Below, piece after piece: positions 8,061 to 16,272 of a DNA stretch of 23,610 nt; the first letter of the stretch is position 1, and every line of letters starts with the position of its first letter. The DNA lies in assembly GCA_024243835.1 (NCBI GenBank), contig JALPMN010000581.1, positions 1-23,610 of the forward strand, in the 5' to 3' direction. Source of the DNA: Enteropsectra breve (Eukaryota > Microsporidia). Below the pieces are notes generated by a model. It was given only the letters and a program-made list of their open reading frames with translations, did no database searches and had not been told where the DNA came from. The position numbers were made by a program, and so were the translations under genes.

Positions 8061-8652
8061 AAATCATAAATTTTGAAAAGATATATCAACTGCGTACTAT
8101 AGCCCAAATTATTAAGCCAAAACCATCAAAACGACTAACAAATGCAATATTTAATGCTGCATAAATTTTAAACTCAAAAATGATATTCTTTTTTTAATTT
8201 TCCTGAAAATTCTTTTTTCCAATACTCTTAGCAAAATACCCAACAATCTCCTATAGCACAAGCCAATGCTGAAACCCTGCAAGTTGAATATGTCGCTTTA
8301 TATGAAGAATCCTCAGGATTTGTTCTTGTCCGTCTACATTAAACCCAGTGTTACTTTTGCTGCTATTAGTTTTCAAATTTATAGTTTTAAGTTTTAATTC
8401 TGCTAAATGTGTGCGTGTTTATCACAAGATTTTCCTGTCATACCAGATATAAATGGCCTTGATCCGAAGAACTGCTATAACATATCGAAAGATTAGCAAA
8501 AGACCAAAAGCCCAATAAGGCAGCAAGGAAAATAAGAAAATATTATATCAAACAGTTTAGCGGTGAATAATGTTGTTTTAGCTATTTAAATAAATAACTT
8601 TTATTGTTGGATGCTTGCAACATTTAAGCTTTCCAGTATTTTCTCTATTTGT
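8061..8652. other. Spacer without recognisable gene
   Basis: AT-rich sequence between the LINE relic and the RING-CH gene. A few short stretches could be further transposon debris, but I could not assign any. It holds the 3' flank of the minus-strand gene that ends at 8653. Confidence 0.5.
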
Positions 8653-11274
8653 TCATAGGACATATAGATCTAGTGCAGCCTGGGGAATAAAGTCCAGTGA
8701 CTCTGCCATCACTCTGTAAAAATCTTTATACTCTTTCTTGATCTTGCAAATTGCATTTGAGTTTTCTACAATGTCCTTGAATTGCGTATGCAGCCCCGTG
8801 GTCCTAATTTCTTGCAAAAAGCCCAACAGAGATCTTACTATAACTCTCAGTTCCACCGAATCGCATGATAAAATAATGTCTGTCTCCTCCCATGACTTGA
8901 TAAACTCTATGAACTTTTTCTGCAGCACCAACGCGTCATTCGCAACTGAATTATCATCTTTATGTAAAGCATGTATTTTATCGATCACATCCCTGGCTAT
9001 TTTTTTCCCAAGCCGTTTCCGATTCATCAGGAAATAGATATTTGCATGGAAATATCCATTTTTTGCAGCAGCAAGGCTAGTAAAAATATCCTCCCTGCAC
9101 CCAAAGCTACTAGTAGCAGAAATTCGCCAGCACCTGGCTACCAGCTCGCATTCTACATAGATATTATCTCCTGCATTATCCAAGATATACTTCAGTATAG
9201 TTTTAAAATGCTTCCTAACAAAAAAGTATTTGTTTTGCTTGTTTGTGATGATATGGGGATCATAAAGAAAATCAATGAAGTTAACTCTTTCGCACCACTC
9301 CAACACGTCGCTTTCCTGCCAATTTTCAAAGTCAACCAGCATGTAGAATTGCGTACAAAACGGCAAAAATCCCGTATCAGAATGTCGGTAAAATTTGCAA
9401 TTATCAGAAATGTCATCTTCTAACCGTTTAGGCAAAACAAAGCTGGGAAACATTGGGGAATAGCAAAGATCATGGATAAAACGCTCGTAATTCTCGTTCT
9501 TGTAAACCAACTCATCGTTCCATGGCATCCAGCTGAAGCTTTCTTCCATAAATGATCGTCCTCTCTTTATAAGCTCCTTCACCAAAAACATCTGTGTGTC
9601 TCTATCAGACAACTCATTTGTTTTATTGTCTAAAAGGGCTGGTGTGTTATGATTTAGTGCTCGTAGTAACAGCATCTCCCTGTGTTCTTCCGCGGTCAAA
9701 TCTAGTTTCAAATTATCTTTAACGAGGTATGCATCTAGCAGCATAAACAAAGGCTTTACAAACGGGCTCTTATTTAATTTAAAATTACTTTTTTTGCTGT
9801 AGAAAATAATGACTTTCAGAAGCATTGCCAGAGTTCTATCTCGCGTACTGTTGCTTATTCTCTTTGGGTTTTCTACCATGTTATACAAAAGATAAGATAG
9901 CAGAGATTCGTAGAAAAGAATATTTTTCTTTTTATCGCCGTTACCTCGTTTTGATCCAAGCTTAAAAATTCTTTTCAGATAGATGAAGATGGGTGCATAT
10001 TCGAATTCTAGACTCTTGAAAGGCTTTGCAGATATGCAGGCTGCCACAGCATCTGCTTTTTTATCGATGCACTCGCCCAACAATATACTATTTGCTGGAT
10101 CTTTAAAGTTATTTTCTACTGCAATCAGAATATTAAGAGCACGGGGAAGCTTCTTTGCACTGCGTAAACTCTTGTAGCGCCGAAAAAAATGTTTTTTCTG
10201 TGTTGCTGTCTGTAGCGTGTTAAGAAGAAAATATTGCTCTGAGAGCAGCATTTTAGAGATTATTCTTAAAATTTCTTTCTTAGAGAAATGCTTGAAACAA
10301 ACATACATCAACGATTTGCAAAGGCCTCGCTTCGTTTTTACATGCTGTTCTTTAATAACAGAAAGCAAGTTCAGCAGAATTTTTTTAGTTTCCTCACTCG
10401 GCTGAAGTCTATTTAAATAATCATTCACTTTGCCATCAGTTGTTGGATCGCTATCGCCTAATGAATTTTGTAAAAAGCTGTTTATAATATCGGCTTGGCT
10501 GTCTGAATTCATATCCATCATATCCAAGTCTAGCCTCGCAAGCATCGACCTTTTGCCTTTAAAGTTGCATTTTTCAATCCTATTTCTTACTCGGTGCTTT
10601 ATTTCATTTGGCGCATGTTCTGCGGCCATCGATGGGATGAAATCAAGCCTATATTTCTTAAGCTTCTTATAAATATAGGCAAATTCATATGGTTTAGTGC
10701 TTTTTTCGAGGCATTTCAGAGCAGTTAGCGCAACATCTATTTCGGAGACAGTGCTTTCGCAGTTAACGCAGAAATATCTGGAATCTGTATTAACATTTGG
10801 ATCAGTACTCTTTTTTGATTTGGGAGGCGACGCACATTGTTGATGAAGTGTAAGATGTTTACAGCTGCATTTGCAGATGTGTAAATCAAGGAAACTAACA
10901 ATTTCATTTTCATGTGGAAATTCCGAGGCGCCTATGATCTTTTCCAGTTCCATGGATGCGGGGAACAAGTCTGTTTTCATCGACTTGCGGCAGTCTTCAC
11001 AGTTCATTTCCATCATCTCTTTCTGAGCTTTGATCATTTCGTTAGTTTGTGCTTCATTCGAGTTGATTTCTTCAGAGGGGGTTTGTTCGTTACCTCTAAA
11101 ATCACCACTGCTTTCTGGAGTTGATATTATTTGAACATCAGAGGCGTTGTGGCCAGTGGGCGCTTCGATATTTCTATGGTTGTTGTTTTGTATACGGGCG
11201 CTTAATGCGCGATACCCAAGCTCCAAAAATTTCAGCGTCATCAACATCATTACCAGATTTAATATCACGTCCAT
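8653..11274 (-). CDS. Large protein with N-terminal membrane segment and RING-CH-type zinc finger (candidate E3 ubiquitin ligase)
   Basis: The product is 873 residues from the ATG at 11274. That start is preceded at the right distance by CCC (11279-11281) and AAATTTT; an in-frame TTG five codons upstream is not a credible eukaryotic start. Residues about 2-24 (VILNLVMMLMTLKFLELGY) form a hydrophobic segment, an anchor or signal. Cys92, Cys95, Cys134, Cys136, His144, Cys147, Cys169 and Cys172 give C-x2-C-x38-C-x-C-x7-H-x2-C-x21-C-x2-C, within the published RING-CH (MARCH/RINGv) consensus. The remaining 700 residues look alpha-helical and have no family I know. The fold fits a membrane-associated ubiquitin ligase, but unlike Doa10 or MARCH proteins there is no run of membrane helices after the finger. 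The RING-CH call is inference from cysteine spacing. Confidence 0.65.
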   Translation of the reverse strand: MDVILNLVMMLMTLKFLELGYRALSARIQNNNHRNIEAPTGHNASDVQIISTPESSGDFRGNEQTPSEEINSNEAQTNEMIKAQKEMMEMNCEDCRKSMKTDLFPASMELEKIIGASEFPHENEIVSFLDLHICKCSCKHLTLHQQCASPPKSKKSTDPNVNTDSRYFCVNCESTVSEIDVALTALKCLEKSTKPYEFAYIYKKLKKYRLDFIPSMAAEHAPNEIKHRVRNRIEKCNFKGKRSMLARLDLDMMDMNSDSQADIINSFLQNSLGDSDPTTDGKVNDYLNRLQPSEETKKILLNLLSVIKEQHVKTKRGLCKSLMYVCFKHFSKKEILRIISKMLLSEQYFLLNTLQTATQKKHFFRRYKSLRSAKKLPRALNILIAVENNFKDPANSILLGECIDKKADAVAACISAKPFKSLEFEYAPIFIYLKRIFKLGSKRGNGDKKKNILFYESLLSYLLYNMVENPKRISNSTRDRTLAMLLKVIIFYSKKSNFKLNKSPFVKPLFMLLDAYLVKDNLKLDLTAEEHREMLLLRALNHNTPALLDNKTNELSDRDTQMFLVKELIKRGRSFMEESFSWMPWNDELVYKNENYERFIHDLCYSPMFPSFVLPKRLEDDISDNCKFYRHSDTGFLPFCTQFYMLVDFENWQESDVLEWCERVNFIDFLYDPHIITNKQNKYFFVRKHFKTILKYILDNAGDNIYVECELVARCWRISATSSFGCREDIFTSLAAAKNGYFHANIYFLMNRKRLGKKIARDVIDKIHALHKDDNSVANDALVLQKKFIEFIKSWEETDIILSCDSVELRVIVRSLLGFLQEIRTTGLHTQFKDIVENSNAICKIKKEYKDFYRVMAESLDFIPQAALDLYVL

Positions 11275-11278
11275 TAAA

Positions 11279-11294
11279 GGGACTTGCAAATTTT
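11279..11294 (-). promoter_or_regulatory. CCC and AAATTT-like start signals of the RING-CH gene
   Basis: On the minus strand, CCC lies five bases before the ATG (plus-strand ggg 11279-11281), with an AAATTTT-like run at 11288-11294. This supports the ATG at 11274. Confidence 0.6.
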
Positions 11295-11738
11295 ATTTAA
11301 ATCTGTTTATTTTAGATAAATTTTACTGGCTGTTGCCTAATTTTTTTTATAAGGGGAATTTTGAAAAAAAATGAATGTATGTTTACAATATTAAAGGGGG
11401 ATACAAGGCGTTTTAACGATTATTTTCATTTATATTGAAAATATGAATCGCAGTATGAATTATTGTTCGATTGATCCGTGGCTAGTAATACTCCTGGTCT
11501 GTTGTGAGCTTTTATAAATTCATAATCTTTTTAATATAAAACTCACACGCATGGGAATCATCGCACTTCATCTTGTTTGCACTACTTTATCATTCACAGT
11601 GAAAAGTTGTAATATAAAATTGAAAAAAGATCCTGCTAGATATTATTCTAAAGTTAAAGCCATTTTCTTTGAACTAGCCAAAACTAGTCAGATTTGAAGA
11701 CCATCTTTATACTTTTGCTCTACTCAGTGCCGAAAATG
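11295..11738. other. Divergent intergenic region, RING-CH gene / CDT1
   Basis: About 440 bases between two divergent starts. It contains only very short frames (for example 24 codons from about 11441), and no tRNA or structured RNA could be recognised. Confidence 0.5.
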
Positions 11739-11759
11739 AAAATTTTTTAAGTTGCCCAG
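11739..11759 (+). promoter_or_regulatory. AAATTT- and CCC-type start signals of CDT1
   Basis: AAAATTTTTT at 11739-11748 and CCC at 11755-11757, two bases before the ATG at 11760, match the paired start-site signals described for microsporidia. Confidence 0.6.
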
Positions 11760-13040
11760 ATGAAAACACTGGACGGCTTTATAAAGCGGAGAAAGAAGAG
11801 CGCAGGTGTAAAAATGTTTAATGTGGAGGAACTGAGCAGCATCGATCCCAACAGAAGCCTACAGTCAGAATCACAGTGCACTAAAAAAATGAGTGCTGAT
11901 GAAGATACCAAAACTCCTCATACTAAAGCATTTGACATTTCAACATGCAAAAATGATGCCATTACGGTGAAGCTACCGTGTATTTCTGAATCCATCAGTG
12001 AGTCACTTTGCTCCATTAAAAATGATGCAGCATCGTTAGATGTAAAGAATAGTTCAAGCGAAGAGCATATTATAAAGATTAAAGATATAAAAACTCAGAA
12101 GATAAATCATTCATCAAGCACAAATCGTAATATTTATAAAGAGCCTATAAAAGACACTGATAAGAGCTTTAAGATAGCCACTTCCAAACTTGGCTACTCA
12201 CTTTCAAATGTCCATCTCTTTTTGCCGAAGAACTTTAAACTTATTTCTTCGCTGTACAAAGTGCTGTGTTCGGTCTATAAATTCAACAGTTCGCGCGGGC
12301 TGTCTCTGATTCTTGAGAAGTACCGCGATTCCATTGAGCGCCTCTTCAAAAGGCGTGTTGAGCACCGCTATCTCGAGGAGCTGCAGCACCTGTGCAACTC
12401 CTCGCTTGAGCTTACGCCGGTAAATGTATTTATCTCAGATACCCAGGTCAAAACTTACACCATAAAAATCCACCAGGAGGTTGATATCGACAGGATTTTG
12501 TATGAATTTTATATTGGCAGCTACAGACAGTGGCTCTCCACAAAGAACATTACTGGAACGGTTGTAAGGTTTCATGAGGATTTTATAAAGGAAAATATTT
12601 TAATTATACCAGAAAACACCAAAGAAGATATAAAAGAAAATACTATGGAGACGAGTGAGCAGCATAGCCGTGCAGCTGATGAAAATAAGCAGTGCAAAAA
12701 AGAGGCAAACATTGATATACACAGCATTGACACCACTAAGTCTTCGGTCAAGGACAGAATGGATGATATTCTGAAGAGAGTAAGAGAAAAGGAAATGAAG
12801 AGAAAAGAAGAGTTTATAAAAGAGCAGACAAAGCACATAAATTACAAAGGTAAAATAGAGAGTGTATTTAAAATAACAAACAAAAGGGCCATAAAGCTGG
12901 CTGAAATAATAGAAAAATTAAACCTGGGAAAGGATGTAAATGGGATATACAAAGAGAATATACTGAGAGTGGTGGAGGAAGATGAAAAGTATACAATAAG
13001 AAAAATAGGCGAGGAGGACTATATTTTGAGAACAGAATGA
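11760..13040 (+). CDS. CDT1: CDT1-like DNA replication licensing factor
   Basis: 426 residues. Cdt1 acts with ORC and Cdc6 to load the MCM2-7 helicase at origins in G1. Residues about 150-250 (LPKNFKLISSLYKVLCSVYKF ... RRVEHRYLEELQHLCN) match the Cdt1 middle winged-helix (geminin-binding in animals), with the LP-x-K/N-x-x-L start and the helix ending near LTPV. The C-terminal part, about 331-426, opens with DDILKRVREKE, the typical entry to the Cdt1 C-terminal winged helix that contacts MCM. The region between is polar and probably disordered. The N-terminus MKTLDGFIKRRKK resembles a PIP-box/degron register (L4, F7, I8, then basic residues) but lacks the initial Gln. It is shorter than the human protein (546). 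It is convergent with UTP11, 99 bases apart. Confidence 0.8.
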   Translation: MKTLDGFIKRRKKSAGVKMFNVEELSSIDPNRSLQSESQCTKKMSADEDTKTPHTKAFDISTCKNDAITVKLPCISESISESLCSIKNDAASLDVKNSSSEEHIIKIKDIKTQKINHSSSTNRNIYKEPIKDTDKSFKIATSKLGYSLSNVHLFLPKNFKLISSLYKVLCSVYKFNSSRGLSLILEKYRDSIERLFKRRVEHRYLEELQHLCNSSLELTPVNVFISDTQVKTYTIKIHQEVDIDRILYEFYIGSYRQWLSTKNITGTVVRFHEDFIKENILIIPENTKEDIKENTMETSEQHSRAADENKQCKKEANIDIHSIDTTKSSVKDRMDDILKRVREKEMKRKEEFIKEQTKHINYKGKIESVFKITNKRAIKLAEIIEKLNLGKDVNGIYKENILRVVEEDEKYTIRKIGEEDYILRTE

Positions 13041-13139
13041 AGATTTTGTATTAAATGTTGAATATGAAGCATATTATTTTTAATTAAGCAGGTTATCTTC
13101 TTTAGTGCAACATACTAGTAAAAATAACGTAATTCTATT

Positions 13140-13913
13140 TTACTTCCTTCTCCTTTTATTTTTTAATTTTTCTATTTTCTCTAAAATCTCACTCTTCTTA
13201 ATTTCCAGTTCTTCAATATAATCTCTATAAACATCAGACTCTTTCATATCACTTTCACCGCTATAACAACTATTTTCTTCACTAATACTATATTCACTAA
13301 TACTATTACAACTATTATTTTCAAAACTATTTTCTTCACTATTATTTTCAAAACTGTTATTTTCAAAACTATTATCTTCACTATTATTATTACAACTACT
13401 TTCACCACAGTCCTCATTGCAACCACAGTCTTCATCGCAACCACAGTCTTCATCGCAACCACAATCCTCACTACAATCCTTATTGCAACTATATTCTTCA
13501 TCACTACAATCCTTATTGCAACTATATTCTTCATCACTACAACAACTATCATTAACATCACAACTGCTTTCATCAAACTTAATATGCGTATTCACTTTCT
13601 CGTTGCAAATAAACTCTTCCAGTTTCTTTTTGCATCTCTTTATTTCTGAATCTACAAATTTATAGTTAGCCCTGAGATCTTCCAGACTCATTTCTACTTT
13701 CTTTACCATATCTCTCCCCATGGAGTAGAATCCATAGTTGAACTCGTCCTTGTTCCTCTCCATAACCTCCTCCTTCAGCTTTTTATTCTGTTCCTTCAGA
13801 TCTTTTTCTCTTTTTAGACGCTCCTTTACTTCTCCGCTGTTCTCCGGTCTCCCCCACTTCTTTCTGTATGACTTTATTCCCACTGCATTTGGATTTTTCG
13901 ATCTGAATTTCAT
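13140..13913 (-). CDS. UTP11: U3 snoRNP protein UTP11, with Cys/Asp-rich insert
   Basis: 257 residues. Utp11 is part of the small-subunit processome that matures 18S rRNA in the nucleolus. Residues 1-65 are conserved: a basic helical start (KSYRKKWGRPE), a charged helix and MERNKDEFNYGFYSM, equivalent to the ERNPDEFxxxM signature. The C-terminus is a short coiled coil ending in KNKRRRK. Between them lies an insert: about 118-174 has 15 Cys with Asp/Glu (CGCDEDCGCDEDCGC), then Asn/Ser/Glu repeats to about 220. At DNA level these are tandem 18-bp and 33-bp units around 13405-13540. The start at 13913 is supported by CCC at 13921-13923 and AAAATTTTT at 13945-13953 on the coding strand. The overall call rests on the N-terminal signature. 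Confidence 0.75.
   Translation of the reverse strand: MKFRSKNPNAVGIKSYRKKWGRPENSGEVKERLKREKDLKEQNKKLKEEVMERNKDEFNYGFYSMGRDMVKKVEMSLEDLRANYKFVDSEIKRCKKKLEEFICNEKVNTHIKFDESSCDVNDSCCSDEEYSCNKDCSDEEYSCNKDCSEDCGCDEDCGCDEDCGCNEDCGESSCNNNSEDNSFENNSFENNSEENSFENNSCNSISEYSISEENSCYSGESDMKESDVYRDYIEELEIKKSEILEKIEKLKNKRRRK
13405..13545. repeat. 18-bp and 33-bp tandem repeats inside UTP11
   Basis: On the plus strand gcaaccacagtcttcatc recurs about three to four times with small changes. It is followed by two near-identical 33-bp units (each beginning tcactacaatccttattg). Both periods are multiples of three, so the array expands the protein without breaking the frame. Confidence 0.85.
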
Positions 13914-13920
13914 ACTCCGA

Positions 13921-13953
13921 GGGCTTTAGAAAAAATAAAAAATTAAAATTTTT
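13921..13953 (-). promoter_or_regulatory. CCC and AAATTT-like start signals of UTP11
   Basis: On the minus strand, CCC (plus ggg 13921-13923) is eight bases before the ATG, and an AAAATTTTT run lies at 13945-13953. Confidence 0.55.
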
Positions 13954-13954
13954 C

Positions 13955-14155
13955 ACCATTTAATATTTTTCAACGATTTAATATTTATTCACGATTGAAT
14001 ATTTATTCACGATTGAATATTTTTCACGATTGAATAATTTTTACATTTATTTAGCATTGAATAATATTTACATTTATTCACGATTGAATAATTTTTATTA
14101 CATTTATTCACGATTGAATATTTATCCACATGTATTCACGATTGAATAATTTTAA
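13955..14155. repeat. Palindromic tandem repeat (ttcacgattgaat) in divergent UTP11/chitinase spacer
   Basis: Six exact copies of ttcacgattgaat start at 13988, 14006, 14023, 14077, 14107 and 14135, with about three degenerate copies around them (for example near 13955, 13970 and 14052). With a preceding a, each unit is attca-cgat-tgaat, whose five-base arms are inverted repeats of each other. Spacing varies between 17 and 54 bases. The rest of the region up to 14320 is AT-rich with no gene seen. Confidence 0.85.
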
Positions 14156-14320
14156 CATTTGTTTAATATGTGCGTTATATCTATTGAACTGCTATAAGTA
14201 TCAGTTAATCTCACACAGATTTCATCATCATGTAACAGAATACTTTACCCCTGAAACAGTTTCATATTTCACAACATGTTATGAAACCGAATATAAAAAT
14301 AAAACAGTGATTAGCATCAC

Positions 14321-16033
14321 ATGCTGAGCCTGCTTTTTATGATTCTTGAAATAGAATCGCGGAAAGAGAACATGGATCATGATGTTGGTCTCAGCAATGG
14401 GAACAAGTGTCTTCCTGGCTCGGTGGAGTGTGAGAACAACACCATTAAGATGTGTGATATCAACAACCAGTGGGTGTACGTGGACTGTCCGAGTGACAAG
14501 AGCTGTGACATAACAGGCGGAGCATTCAAGTGTATTGGGGCCAAGATGAATTCCAAAGATAATTCCAAGGATAACCCCAAAGATAATTCCAAAGATAATC
14601 ATAGAGATGATTCTGAACAGGATAGTGATGATAGGAATAACCGTAATAACAACCGTAATAATAATAATCGTAATAATAATGATAGGAATAATAATGATAA
14701 TGATAATAATAATAACAATGATAATGATAACGATAGGAATGCCAAAAAAAGAACTATCACAGTTACCAAGAATCTCAGGGCCAGAGACAGCCATGTGACA
14801 ACAACAGGAAATGAGGATAAACGGAATAACAGAGAGAATGAAATAACTAAATTCAGCACCATAGAAAAGACAGTAACAATCACACAGCAGGCAACACCCA
14901 AGGAAATAAAGTTGGAATACACGCTGCCTGATTCGGTTCATAAAACAGTAACACCAACGCAGAGCACTGGCTCTTCGCCAACAGGCGCAACATCTTCTTC
15001 ACCAGCTGGAGCATCTCCATCATCCGGTGGAGCATCTCCATCATCCGGTGGAGCATCTCCATCATCCGGTGGAACATCTACTTCACCAGGTGGATCTTCA
15101 GCACCGTCATCTGTAGGAGGCCAAGGGCCATCAGCCGGTGGAGACTCGGCATCTCCCGTCGATAGCTCGTCTCCATCAGGAGGATCAACATCTCCATCAA
15201 CTGGTGGCTCATCTTCTTCCCCATCAAGCGCACCGTCAGCATTGAGTTCCCCTGGATCAGATTCATCCTCACCGAGTTCTTCTCCAACTTCTTCTTCACC
15301 TTCAGATGGTGGATCAAGTGCCTCTCCAAGTGCATCATCACCATCAAGTGATAAATCAAATGCAGGTTCTGATAAATCAAATGCATCTAGTGATAAATCA
15401 TCTACACTGAAGCAAGATAACAATTCATCATCAGGCGGTGGTGGCCAGTTCATCACAAGACCACAGCTCGAGGCGGTAATGAAGGCCAACAACTTCAGTC
15501 CAAAACCTGAATTTATGGATGCGATGATTTCCGTTACAAATCAGAAGTTCAAAGACAAGGAAATGGCAGCGATGTTCCTGGCACAGTGCGCCCACGAGAG
15601 CGGAGGCTTCCAGTACATAGAGGAAATCGCATGTGCCAAGCCAGGGGGGTGCCCGGGACAGTACGGAACAGGAGCCCCAGGAAAGGACTACCACGGAAGA
15701 GGATTCATCCAGCTAAGCTGGTCAGACAACTACAAGAAGGCGAGTCAGGCACTCGGGATGGGCACAAAACTCTATGACGATCCTGACCAGGTGGCCAAGG
15801 ATCCCAAGCTTGGAGCGCTGGTCTCTGTCTGGTTCTGGACGGCAAATGTTCAGGATCAGCCGGGAGTGAAAGACAAAACTAAATTCGGAGCATCAACCAA
15901 GGCCATCAACGGAAAACTTGAGTGCAATGGACAGAATGTAAGCAAATCCAAGGACAGATACAAGATTTACCAGTCATTTGTGAAGGAAATGAATATATCC
16001 AAGCCAGCATCAGAGTCAGGATGCTACAACTAA
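14321..16033 (+). CDS. Secreted GH19 chitinase with N-terminal CBM19-like chitin-binding module
   Basis: 570 residues. It hydrolyses beta-1,4-linked N-acetylglucosamine chains, presumably of the spore-wall chitin layer. The N-terminus has a short hydrophobic stretch (LSLLFMIL), a weak signal peptide. Six cysteines at 30, 37, 45, 56, 62 and 71 in a CLPG..C....MCD...WVYVDCP...C.....F.C pattern fit CBM19. An Asn/Asp-rich tract (about 76-135) and a Ser/Pro/Gly linker with GGASPSS repeats (about 215-375) follow. The GH19 domain fills about 377-570: AHESGGF with general acid Glu426, Glu434/435 as candidates for the second carboxylate, HGRGFIQLSWSDNYKKAS, and an AINGKLEC end. The frame has a stop three codons upstream, so 14321 is the first possible ATG; an ATG at 14339 is an alternative. 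No CCC signal adjoins the start. Confidence 0.85.
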   Translation: MLSLLFMILEIESRKENMDHDVGLSNGNKCLPGSVECENNTIKMCDINNQWVYVDCPSDKSCDITGGAFKCIGAKMNSKDNSKDNPKDNSKDNHRDDSEQDSDDRNNRNNNRNNNNRNNNDRNNNDNDNNNNNDNDNDRNAKKRTITVTKNLRARDSHVTTTGNEDKRNNRENEITKFSTIEKTVTITQQATPKEIKLEYTLPDSVHKTVTPTQSTGSSPTGATSSSPAGASPSSGGASPSSGGASPSSGGTSTSPGGSSAPSSVGGQGPSAGGDSASPVDSSSPSGGSTSPSTGGSSSSPSSAPSALSSPGSDSSSPSSSPTSSSPSDGGSSASPSASSPSSDKSNAGSDKSNASSDKSSTLKQDNNSSSGGGGQFITRPQLEAVMKANNFSPKPEFMDAMISVTNQKFKDKEMAAMFLAQCAHESGGFQYIEEIACAKPGGCPGQYGTGAPGKDYHGRGFIQLSWSDNYKKASQALGMGTKLYDDPDQVAKDPKLGALVSVWFWTANVQDQPGVKDKTKFGASTKAINGKLECNGQNVSKSKDRYKIYQSFVKEMNISKPASESGCYN

Positions 16034-16272
16034 TAAATAAATAATATTTATCTACAATTAATTATAGTATTAAATTATAATATTATAGTACTATAGTATA
16101 TTAATTTTATAAATACTTTTATACAACATCATAATATAATTTTATAAATACTTTTATACAACATTATAATATAATTTTCAATACAATAGTATTCAATACA
16201 ATAATATTATAATTGAATTATCGTATAGTTTATGTTGATATTGCATAGTGTTATAAAGCATGGACAGTGCCA
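16034..16272. repeat. Convergent AT-rich spacer with 35-bp tandem duplication
   Basis: The 35-base unit beginning ttttataaatacttttatac occurs at 16105-16139 and again at 16140-16174 with one change. It is followed by shorter caatacaata repeats. The region separates the 3' ends of chitinase and the MYST gene; no gene seen. Confidence 0.8.

Noticed and set aside
11441..11520. Short frame of about 24 codons in the RING-CH/CDT1 spacer
   Set aside because: Too short, no start signal, no similarity recognised.
13955..14155. Possible CRISPR array
   Set aside because: Eukaryotic context, 13-bp units, AT-rich irregular spacers and no cas genes; it is a tandem/palindromic repeat.
14938..15492. Acidic minus-strand frame rich in DDGDAPP repeats
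   Set aside because: It is the shadow of the Ser/Pro/Gly linker of chitinase on the other strand.
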